A stretch of 6,801 bases of DNA from Chloroflexota bacterium. GTDB lineage: Bacteria; Chloroflexota; Dehalococcoidia; Lucifugimonadales; JACPCL1. The notes under the pieces are model-generated. The model was not told the DNA's origin. It ran no database searches and worked only from the letters and a program-made list of their open reading frames with translations. The stretch is taken from contig JACQUH010000307.1 in assembly GCA_016210375.1 (NCBI GenBank), forward strand, positions 1 to 6,801. Direction: 5' to 3'. Made by a program: the position numbers and the translations under genes. Shown one piece after another: positions 1-5,829 of the stretch (positions are counted from its first letter, which is position 1; every line of letters begins with the position of its first letter).

Positions 1-1258
1 CCTTGCCGTCCTTCACCATGACGACCGCCGGCCTGGGGGCCATGTTGTAGTTGCTGGCCATGGGGATGCAGTACGCCCCCGCCGCAGGCAGTGCTATCAG
101 GTCACCAGGCTGTGAAGGAGCCAGCGCCACGTCCTTCGCCAGCACGTCGCCCGACTCGCAGAACTTGCCGGCAATCGTGACCACGTCGGTCGCGGGCGCA
201 TCCATCCGGTTGGCCACAAACGCCTCGTACTGCGCCTCGTACAGGGCAGGTCGGATGTTATCGCCCATGCCGCCGTCCACGCTGAGATACGTGCGGACGC
301 CCGGGATCTCCTTGCGCGCGCCCACGGTGTACAGTGCGACGCCCGCCGGCCCGGCGATAGACCGCCCCGGCTCAATAATGAACGTCGGCTCGCCCAGTCC
401 CAGGTCCTTCAGGCTGCCTTTCAGCGTCCCCACCAGCGCGTCGGCGTACTGCGCGATGGATGGCGGGCGCTGGCCCCGCAGGTACGCGATGCCGAAGCCG
501 CCGCCCGCGCCCATCTCCGCCAGGGTGAACCCGTACTCCCGCATCTGCGCCGCGAAGGACAGCGTGATGCGGACCGCCTCCTGGTACGGCTCCACCTCAA
601 AGAGCTGGGACCCGATGTGGCAGTGCAGCCCTTGCAGCCGCAGATGGCGTGACGACAGCGCCTGGCGCACCGCCTTCTCGGCGTCGCCCGTGGCGATGGA
701 GAACCCGAACTTGCTGTCCAGGATGCCAGTGGTGATTTTCACATGGGTATGGGGATCCACCCCCGGCGAGACGCGTATCAGAATGTCCTGGCCCTTCCCC
801 ATCTGCTCCGTCAGGCGCTCCAGCAGCCCCAGCTCGTGGAAGCTGTCTATTACGATCCGCCCAACGCCCCAGTCCAGGGCCTCCTGTAGCTCCTGGGCGC
901 TCTTGTTGTTGCCGTGAAAGTAGACCCGGGACGGGGGCATGCCTCCCACCTTCGCCAGGGCCATCTCGCCGCCGGAGACCACGTCCATGCCCAGGCCCTC
1001 CTCGGCCAGCAGCCTCGTCAGCGCCAGGTTGGAGAAGGCCTTGGCCGCATAGAGCACCTGCGTCCTGGGGTAGCGGGCGCGGAACTCCCGCAGATAGGCG
1101 CGGCAGATGTCCCGCAACGTTTGCTCGTCAAAGACGTACAGCGGCGTGCCGAACTCCGCCCCCAGGTCCACCGAGTCGCAGCCGCCAATGACCAGGTGGC
1201 CCCGGTCATTGACCTGGGCGGTATGCGGGAACACGTTTTTGGCGGGGAGGGTGGGCAT
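1..1258 (-). CDS. lysA: Diaminopimelate decarboxylase, C-terminus cut by window edge
   Basis: This PLP enzyme decarboxylates meso-diaminopimelate to L-lysine, the last cytoplasmic step of lysine synthesis. The reading frame is open from ATG at 1258 to the left edge and gives 419 residues. Family lengths are roughly 410-450, so only a short tail is missing. Visible family motifs are the PLP-lysine segment YAAKAF (K73), VSGGEMA (94-100), GLHCHIGSQ (210-218), the glycine-rich AGGGFGI (251-257), EPGRSIAGPAG (296-306) for cofactor phosphate, CESGD (367-371) carrying the active-site cysteine, and GAYCIPMASNYN (394-405). It is a fold-III (alanine racemase-like) barrel followed by a beta domain. The start has only a weak AGAG-like ribosome site and lies 13 nt after a strong inverted repeat. 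Arginine or ornithine decarboxylase relatives are possible in principle, but the motif set fits LysA. Identity is nearly certain. Confidence 0.96.
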   Translation of the reverse strand, partial: MPTLPAKNVFPHTAQVNDRGHLVIGGCDSVDLGAEFGTPLYVFDEQTLRDICRAYLREFRARYPRTQVLYAAKAFSNLALTRLLAEEGLGMDVVSGGEMALAKVGGMPPSRVYFHGNNKSAQELQEALDWGVGRIVIDSFHELGLLERLTEQMGKGQDILIRVSPGVDPHTHVKITTGILDSKFGFSIATGDAEKAVRQALSSRHLRLQGLHCHIGSQLFEVEPYQEAVRITLSFAAQMREYGFTLAEMGAGGGFGIAYLRGQRPPSIAQYADALVGTLKGSLKDLGLGEPTFIIEPGRSIAGPAGVALYTVGARKEIPGVRTYLSVDGGMGDNIRPALYEAQYEAFVANRMDAPATDVVTIAGKFCESGDVLAKDVALAPSQPGDLIALPAAGAYCIPMASNYNMAPRPAVVMVKDGK

Positions 1259-1271
1259 ACGTCTCTTTCTT

Positions 1272-1297
1272 TCCCCCTTCCCTTGAGGGAAGGGGGA
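1272..1297. repeat. Perfect 12-bp-arm inverted repeat in the MBL-lysA spacer
   Basis: The arms TCCCCCTTCCCT (1272-1283) and AGGGAAGGGGGA (1286-1297) are exact reverse complements around a 2-nt centre. Further C/G-run sequence (AGAGGGGGTTAGG, 1301-1313) follows. In RNA it would form a very stable stem-loop ending 13 nt before the lysA start codon. No U-run follows on either strand, so it is not a standard intrinsic terminator. The form resembles REP-like intergenic hairpins that are multicopy in many GC-rich genomes; that resemblance is from memory. It could protect mRNA ends, attenuate lysA expression, or be only a dispersed repeat. Confidence 0.85.
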
Positions 1298-1320
1298 CCA
1301 GAGGGGGTTAGGTCGTTACC

Positions 1321-2139
1321 CTACTTCATCCGGTACGTCTCCCCTTCCGCCGTCACCCGCCCCTCGTTCTGCAGCTTGATCAGGTGGCTCCGCACCTGGT
1401 TCTTCGCCAGGTTAGAGAGGCGCTCGTTCAGGCCGGTGTAGATCGCGCCAAACATCTGCTCCACCGTCTTCGGCCCCGTGCGGAGCTGGGCCAGCACCTC
1501 CTCCTCCCGCCGGTGGCGATGCTGGATAAGCTCGTTGATCTTCGCCCGCGGGTCGGTGACCATCGGCCCCTGGCCCGTGTAGATGACCGAGGGGTTCAGC
1601 CGCAGGAACTTCTGCATCGTCTCCAGGAACAGGGCGATCTCCCCTTCGCCGGGGTTCACCACCGAGGTGCCGACGCCCATGATAGCGTCGCCGGGGAAGA
1701 GCGAGCGGCTCTCCTGGATGAACACCGCCATGGTGCCGTAGGTGTGCCCCGGGGCGAAGACGAACTGGAGCGTCTTGTCGCCCAGGCTCAGCGTCTCGCC
1801 GTCCGCCACCGGCCTGTCCACCCGCGCGCCCTTCATGCGCTCGTTGATGGCCTCCGCCTCCTGGTACGTGGCGATGATGGGCGCTCCGCCGCACTCCCGC
1901 TGGATGAGCGGCGAGTTTCCCCAGTGCGGCGGGTGCCGGTGCGTGATGCAGATGCCCCGCAGCGGCGGGCTGCCCAGCTTCTTCCAGTAGTCAACCCGCG
2001 CCTGGCCCTCCCCGGGGCGGTCCCAGCCCGTGTCCACCCACACCGCGCCCGTCCTGCCCACGATGAGGTAGGTGTTGGTGACGCCCATCACCGGCTCTTT
2101 CTCCGTGATGACGTTGTGGATGCCTGGGGCAATCTCCAT
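1321..2139 (-). CDS. LACTB2-like metallo-beta-lactamase-fold hydrolase with altered Zn2 site
   Basis: The 272-aa protein aligns by eye with the LACTB2/glyoxalase-II-like group along its whole length: an N-terminal MBL domain (about 1-200), then a helical winged-helix-like tail (about 205-265; NQVRSHLIKLQNEGRV). Metal motifs seen are THRHPPHWGN (66-75), GHTYG (132-136), FPGD (148-151) and TGQGP (188-192). Canonical motif 1 is HxHxDH, but here the Asp is Pro71. The usual GHGP is GQGP, with Gln190 replacing the His. The Zn1 ligands H67, H69 and H132 and the bridging Asp151 remain. Family members hydrolyse esters, thioesters or RNA; the substrate here cannot be read from the sequence. The ATG at 2139 is set by a strong AGGAGG 7 nt upstream. 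There is no signal peptide, so it is probably cytoplasmic. It lies 62 bp upstream of lysA and may be cotranscribed with it. The fold is confident, the activity is not. Confidence 0.93.
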   Translation of the reverse strand: MEIAPGIHNVITEKEPVMGVTNTYLIVGRTGAVWVDTGWDRPGEGQARVDYWKKLGSPPLRGICITHRHPPHWGNSPLIQRECGGAPIIATYQEAEAINERMKGARVDRPVADGETLSLGDKTLQFVFAPGHTYGTMAVFIQESRSLFPGDAIMGVGTSVVNPGEGEIALFLETMQKFLRLNPSVIYTGQGPMVTDPRAKINELIQHRHRREEEVLAQLRTGPKTVEQMFGAIYTGLNERLSNLAKNQVRSHLIKLQNEGRVTAEGETYRMK

Positions 2140-2146
2140 AGCGGGG

Positions 2147-2152
2147 CCTCCT
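2147..2152 (-). promoter_or_regulatory. Strong Shine-Dalgarno of the MBL-fold gene
   Basis: AGGAGG on the minus strand lies 7 nt before the ATG at 2139. It is the clearest ribosome binding site in the window and fixes that start. It sits in the 40-bp gap after the small upstream gene, so the MBL gene can be translated independently within a shared transcript. Confidence 0.85.
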
Positions 2153-2179
2153 GCTTGAGAATCCGGACCCGAAGCTTGC

Positions 2180-2416
2180 TCAGGCAGCCTCCAGGACTGC
2201 CCGCTCCACCGTTTCCGGCAGCTTCACCCTGACAAAGAACTCTTCAGGGTAGAGGTAGTCCTCACCCGACTCATCCACAACACGCAGTTGGTTGTGCCTT
2301 GCCGCCTCCGCGTCGGGAATAATGCGGTAGAGCTTGCGCCGTTCAAGAGACGCCGGATAGCCGTCGTTGCGGACACAGATAACCAGCTCTGTGGAACCTT
2401 GGTAGTCGGTTGTCAT
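2180..2416 (-). CDS. Conserved-looking small protein, 78 aa, unknown function
   Basis: The function is unknown. The 78-residue acidic, soluble protein has no membrane segment or signal peptide. It has a compact pattern that looks like a real small domain: LVICVRNDGYPASLERRKLY (11-30), a PDAEAARHNQLRVVDESGEDYLYP stretch (about 34-57), then FFVRVKLPETVERAVLEA. I recall similar short bacterial proteins with a 'NDGY.ASLE.RK.Y' and 'DESGEDYLYP' signature annotated only as hypothetical; this memory is not a database hit. The ATG at 2416 overlaps the stop codon of the 44-aa gene upstream (ATGA), which argues for translational coupling, and no clear Shine-Dalgarno is seen. It ends 40 bp before the MBL gene. 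A role with the nearby restriction-modification gene is possible but not shown. Confidence 0.72.
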   Translation of the reverse strand: MTTDYQGSTELVICVRNDGYPASLERRKLYRIIPDAEAARHNQLRVVDESGEDYLYPEEFFVRVKLPETVERAVLEAA

Positions 2417-2547
2417 GGCGCGCTATCCAGAAAACGCTTGATCTTGAATTCCTTGCGGCCTTTACCCGAAGCCTCGTACCAGTGGATTTCCGCTAGCCGC
2501 ACAATACCATCTGTAAAGCGTATGGTCAAGGGATGCTTTGCAGCCAT
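2413..2547 (-). CDS. Very small basic protein, 44 aa, coupled to the 78-aa gene
   Basis: This short reading frame runs from ATG at 2547 to TGA ending at 2413. Its stop shares bases with the next start (ATGA). The product is 44 residues and lysine/arginine-rich. Its core is FTDGIVRLAEIHWYEASGKG (11-30), followed by RKEFKIKRFLDSAP. It ends with a run of basic residues and has no membrane segment. I recall 'VRLAEIHWYEA.G.GRKE.KIKR' as a recurring pattern in small bacterial hypothetical proteins, which together with the ATGA overlap is the reason to call it. The frame stays open upstream to a TGA near 2610 but offers no ATG, GTG or TTG, so 2547 is the only usable start. No Shine-Dalgarno precedes it. 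Function is unknown; an antitoxin-like or nucleic-acid-binding role would be a guess. Confidence 0.6.
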   Translation of the reverse strand: MAAKHPLTIRFTDGIVRLAEIHWYEASGKGRKEFKIKRFLDSAP

Positions 2548-2639
2548 TGGAATCGCAACAGGATGAGGCGGGAAGTGTTCAGAGTCCTTCTTGATTGGCT
2601 TGAACCCTCATGGGCATATTGCCACACCAGGTTCTTGGC

Positions 2640-2656
2640 GCTTGGCGGAGCCAAGC
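2640..2656 (-). other. Short stem-loop just after the restriction-modification gene
   Basis: GCTTGGC (2640-2646) and GCCAAGC (2650-2656) form a perfect 7-bp stem with a 3-nt loop, beginning 7 nt past the TGA of the large gene. No T-run follows on the minus strand, so it is at best a weak or Rho-assisted terminator, or an mRNA 3'-end stabiliser. The remaining sequence up to the 44-aa gene (about 2548-2639) shows no clear promoter. Confidence 0.4.
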
Positions 2657-2663
2657 ATGGAGG

Positions 2664-5525
2664 TCAAGACTCGAATAGAGCATCGATCTGGGCTCTGATA
2701 TTCCTCTCTTGTTGCCGCAGAGCAAATATCTGGTCACGCCGGGTTTCAATGACCTTAGCCATCTCTTCATAAGAAGGTTGTTCGGGCATGGCTATGCGAA
2801 GATTCAACATTTCCGCTGGATCAAGCCGCGCGTGTCTCTTGCCAGACTGTAATCTGCGGTAGCATTCACAGAGTTCGGGCAGCATTAAGGCATAGGCCAG
2901 AACTTGGAGTGGCACACTTCTGTCAACACGTTCAAATCCAATCCATTCACTTGACCCTAATGCATCAGGAGGCTCAATTATGATCTTTGCGAGATAAGGT
3001 TCTAGTTTTGAGAAGACGAGTTCGGCCTTGGATAGTTGAACCTTGTCAGAGCCGATAACGTTGACGGCTGGCGCATCAGCCAGAGTTATGGCCTGCCTCG
3101 ACTCAACGAACTCTAGGTCAATGAGGAGGGTGTCGGCATCTAACTCGCGCTTTGTTACCCGGGGAAGGTCTATGAGTCGCAGGAATGCAGACAACGGCTT
3201 GGCCTTGGCTGGATCGCCGTGGGCGTGGCCGTGTTGATGATCCCAGAGCCATCGATATTTGGGATCCAATCGAAAGTCATCGCGTGCTGCAACGGCTTCG
3301 AGAGTGGTCCAGAATCCGAGGACAGGATTGGGCGCTAGGGTTTTCCCAAGAGAATAGTATTCAAGGACAGTGCTAGGGGTTGAAGCGGGCTGGTCGTCCT
3401 CCTTGTAGAGGTGGTTCGTCGTTTGCAGGTCGGGAAGATTTTTCCTGCGCTTGTACCCTACGCTCTGCGGCTCAGCCATGAATATTTGCTCGTTAGAGCG
3501 CTCTAGCTTTTTGAGGACAAGCTGTAGAAGCCGGGTCTGGTTGCTTCCCGGGAACTCTAGGCGGGCCGAGCGCCAAGCCTGGTCCCATGAAGCGACTTGA
3601 GCCGCAGTTCGCTTCGAAGCGTAAACAATGCAGGTCTTGCTACTTGTAAACGGACGAAAGGAATCATAGGGCAGGGAAACGATGGCCTGTAACATGAAAT
3701 ACTTAAGGAGAAAAAGTCTAATATCGGTGTTAGACGGGGTATCCAGCACGGCTTCTGGGAGGATGCAGCATATGCGACCACCTTCGGTAAGCAACTGATA
3801 CCAACGTTCGATGAACAGGGCCTCACTGGGGGATTTCACCAGGTCAGTAAAGACGCTCTTGACTGATTTCATCTCGTCCGGAGGTAATTTGATAGAGAAG
3901 GGTGGATTAGAAAAGACTAAGTCGAACTGTTCGTTACGGTCCGACCGATAAGGGTGAGCCACACTGTCCTTGGCAATTCCAAGTAGGTTACGGCCTGGAA
4001 CAACGTACTTGCCGAACGGCAGAAGTGCGCTCGTGATCCAGGTGTTCATACTGCCGTCGCCATGGAGAACCATGCTGACCTTGGCCGCGAGACCTAGATC
4101 GTAGTTATTCTCAATCCCGAATAAATACTCACGAGCCCAGGCGGATTGTTTGGAGCCACCAAACCATAAGGCGTGCGCCTCCGCAGTGCGTTGTGGTAGG
4201 TTCTGGGTAAAAGAAGCTGGCCCAATGGCTTGACGCACTTGCTTCATGTATTCGATTAGGAAGGTGCCCGACCCACAAGCAGGATCGATGACATACGGCA
4301 TTCTAGGGCGGCCTAGATGGTCACGCTCGTGACGGATCACTGAAGCTGTGATGTCCACTGCACCAGCGAGAGCCAGCATGAACTTTACAAGCTTCAGCGG
4401 AGTGAAAAACTGTCCCTTCGTCTGCGTAAAATCCTGCCCCACTATCTGTTCAAAGAATTCCCCCAACAAATCTCCGGGATGAACGTTCTCGACGACTGAA
4501 ATGCTTTCAAGCCGCCCAACTACATAAGCGATTTTTTCGGCAGATATTCTGCTCGTATCGAAGCCAGGGCCTGAGCTTGCCTGGGTGAGCGCAAGTAATG
4601 TTGCCTCGGCTTCCTTGTACAATTGATTCATTCTGGCCACCAAGGTGGCTGGGGTTTCTGGCTCGACAGCACTACCTAGGCGCTGGAAACGGTACTCCCT
4701 AGCAGGAGGTGTTTCTGCTTCATCAAGGATTTTGCAGAGCAGCAACTTGGTAATGCAGACGAATACTTCGTTGTTGTTGGTTCCCCCACCTCCCCAAATA
4801 ACATCGTGGATTTCCGATCGTATACGGCTGAACCTCTCTGCCGTAGCTGCCTTGTCGAGTGGCTGAAGGGTTGCTGTGGGATTGGGAACATTGGCGAATC
4901 GGCGCTTTTGGGCTTGGCCGTAGGAGCTTGGAATATTATCAACGATCGGCTGCCCGGCATTATCCCAAGCTTCGAAGGAAGAGAAAGCTGTCGTGTCAAT
5001 GAGGATAACTCTGTCGCGAAGGTCTGCCCCCAGTAGCTCGGTGGTGACATAAGCGAGATAACGCGGCCGGGGAGACTCCTGGAGGCTGAGGCGGAACAGT
5101 TGACCATCGATCATCCCGAAATCAGCGTCGAAAGCACTCGGAGCCTTAACCTCAATGAATAAGAAGGCGCTGCCTTCCTTGCCATTGGCCTTCCGTCTTA
5201 CAAGCAAATCAATTCGGCCTCCCTTACCGATGGGTCTGCCAACAGGTTTGTAGCTCTTCTCCATGTTCAGGGTTGCGGGACTAGCGGGATAACCTAAGGA
5301 CGTGACTAGTTTCACTAGGAAATGGGCGCGGACTAGTTCCTCATCTGTGATAGGGGCGGCCTCGCCACGAAATCCGGGGGACGAAGGGTCAATCCAGACT
5401 CCTTCTGGGTTATAGAAGATGGTACCGCTACCGTCCGGCTGAATATCAATATGCTCAACGACTGCACCGGCTCCAGGGTTGGACCGTATGGAGGCTACGA
5501 TAGCTGATCTTAGGGGAAGGTCCAT
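2664..5525 (-). CDS. Single-chain restriction-modification protein: nuclease, N6-adenine methyltransferase and HsdS-like C-terminus
   Basis: Residues are counted from ATG 5525 (953 aa). Residues about 57-193 resemble the HsdR N-terminal PD-(D/E)xK nuclease: ITDEELVRAHFLVKLVTSLG, then GGRIDLLVRRK (D106), FLFIEVKAP (E125, K127) and DGQLFR (Q142). Residues about 232-363 are helical and HsdM-N-like. The methyltransferase follows with GQFFTP (371-376), the SAM-binding motif I DPACGSGTF (414-422), FGIENN (469-474) and catalytic motif IV NPPF (540-543). From about 723 to the end it resembles half of a type I specificity subunit, with a target-recognition-like region and a terminal amphipathic helix (about 916-952). 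There is no helicase motor and no separate HsdS gene, so it most resembles a type IIG enzyme that methylates adenine and cuts the same target. An orphan methyltransferase with an inactive nuclease is the alternative. The frame also reaches TTG at 5576. ATG is preferred because GGAG (5537-5540) precedes it and the best -10 box would place transcription start near 5577. Base composition is clearly less GC-rich than the flanks, suggesting transfer. Confidence 0.9.
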   Translation of the reverse strand: MDLPLRSAIVASIRSNPGAGAVVEHIDIQPDGSGTIFYNPEGVWIDPSSPGFRGEAAPITDEELVRAHFLVKLVTSLGYPASPATLNMEKSYKPVGRPIGKGGRIDLLVRRKANGKEGSAFLFIEVKAPSAFDADFGMIDGQLFRLSLQESPRPRYLAYVTTELLGADLRDRVILIDTTAFSSFEAWDNAGQPIVDNIPSSYGQAQKRRFANVPNPTATLQPLDKAATAERFSRIRSEIHDVIWGGGGTNNNEVFVCITKLLLCKILDEAETPPAREYRFQRLGSAVEPETPATLVARMNQLYKEAEATLLALTQASSGPGFDTSRISAEKIAYVVGRLESISVVENVHPGDLLGEFFEQIVGQDFTQTKGQFFTPLKLVKFMLALAGAVDITASVIRHERDHLGRPRMPYVIDPACGSGTFLIEYMKQVRQAIGPASFTQNLPQRTAEAHALWFGGSKQSAWAREYLFGIENNYDLGLAAKVSMVLHGDGSMNTWITSALLPFGKYVVPGRNLLGIAKDSVAHPYRSDRNEQFDLVFSNPPFSIKLPPDEMKSVKSVFTDLVKSPSEALFIERWYQLLTEGGRICCILPEAVLDTPSNTDIRLFLLKYFMLQAIVSLPYDSFRPFTSSKTCIVYASKRTAAQVASWDQAWRSARLEFPGSNQTRLLQLVLKKLERSNEQIFMAEPQSVGYKRRKNLPDLQTTNHLYKEDDQPASTPSTVLEYYSLGKTLAPNPVLGFWTTLEAVAARDDFRLDPKYRWLWDHQHGHAHGDPAKAKPLSAFLRLIDLPRVTKRELDADTLLIDLEFVESRQAITLADAPAVNVIGSDKVQLSKAELVFSKLEPYLAKIIIEPPDALGSSEWIGFERVDRSVPLQVLAYALMLPELCECYRRLQSGKRHARLDPAEMLNLRIAMPEQPSYEEMAKVIETRRDQIFALRQQERNIRAQIDALFES

Positions 5526-5583
5526 GATCAGGGTGGCTCCAAAGCATACTTGACGGTAAACAGGTGCTAGGGACAATGCACCG

Positions 5584-5589
5584 ATTATA
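5584..5589 (-). promoter_or_regulatory. Candidate -10 box for the restriction-modification gene
   Basis: The minus strand reads a perfect TATAAT at 5589-5584. With usual spacing, transcription would begin near 5577 and leave about a 50-nt leader before ATG 5525. The hexamer 17 nt upstream (TTTCGT) is a poor -35, so strength is uncertain or an activator is needed. Confidence 0.5.
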
Positions 5590-5749
5590 CATTGCTATGA
5601 CGGGCTACGAAATAGGTCTGGTGATTGAGGGTGACGCTCAAGTCGGTTGGTGGGAATGTTGGCGGCGCATAGGAAGACGGCTGCCACAAGGAGGACCAGA
5701 CACAATGTCATGACCTCTGTGGGGAAGCAGATGTAGCACCACCCTCCCG

Positions 5750-5784
5750 CCCTCTGCCCTCTGCCCTCTGCCCTCTGCCCTCTG
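5750..5784. repeat. Five perfect tandem copies of CCCTCTG (G-quadruplex-capable on minus strand)
   Basis: Five exact 7-bp units fill 35 bp and are flanked by related C-runs (ACCCTCCCGC before, TCCCCC after). The minus strand therefore has evenly spaced GGG runs separated by CAGA, which fits the simple G3-N4 quadruplex rule. The units end 7 bp before the extended -10 of proB and so occupy its -35 region. The repeat is a slippage-prone microsatellite rather than a CRISPR. Confidence 0.92.
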
Positions 5785-5791
5785 TCCCCCA

Positions 5792-5800
5792 TGCTATAAT
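5792..5800 (+). promoter_or_regulatory. Extended -10 promoter of proB
   Basis: TGCTATAAT is a perfect extended -10 (TGn plus TATAAT). The -35 position falls inside the CCCTCTG repeat and has no TTGACA-like hexamer, as expected where the extended -10 compensates. Transcription would start near 5806-5807, leaving a leader of only about 23 nt before the proB GTG. Confidence 0.65.
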
Positions 5801-5829
5801 CAGCTATCCTGTCCCAACCTGGCTCACCC

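Larger units (their letters stand above)
5577..5829. other. Divergent intergenic region between the restriction-modification gene and proB
   Basis: This gap carries one candidate promoter per direction and a 7-bp tandem repeat. Between about 5595 and 5745 no convincing gene was seen. A minus-strand frame of 39 codons (5711 to 5595) begins with a short hydrophobic run, MTLCLVLLVAAVFLCAAN, but it lacks basic N-terminal residues and a properly spaced ribosome site (AGAGG is only 2 nt from the ATG). It is not called as a gene. This segment is probably the right edge of the inserted DNA. Confidence 0.5.

Noticed and set aside
1272..1297. Intrinsic terminator after the MBL gene
   Set aside because: The stem is strong but no T-run follows on either strand, so it is listed as an inverted repeat.
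51..1441. Plus-strand open frames over lysA and the MBL gene end (51-917, 914-1441)
   Set aside because: They are antisense to a clearly recognisable lysA and have low-complexity Ala/Pro/Ser/Arg composition typical of shadow frames in GC-rich DNA.
1384..2232. Long plus-strand frame of 282 codons across the MBL gene
   Set aside because: It is antisense to the motif-bearing MBL frame, and its Arg/His/Leu/Val-rich product shows no domain.
2579..2770. Minus-strand 63-codon frame bridging the 3' end of the restriction-modification gene
   Set aside because: Most of it overlaps the large gene in another frame, and its Arg/Trp/Leu-rich composition shows no domain.
2664..5525. BREX PglX or classical type I HsdM assignment for the large protein
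   Set aside because: No BREX partner genes are present, no hsdR or hsdS lies alongside, and the nuclease-like domain fused at the N-terminus fits a type IIG-like enzyme better.
5750..5784. CRISPR-like array
   Set aside because: Units are 7 bp and contiguous with no spacers; this is a microsatellite.
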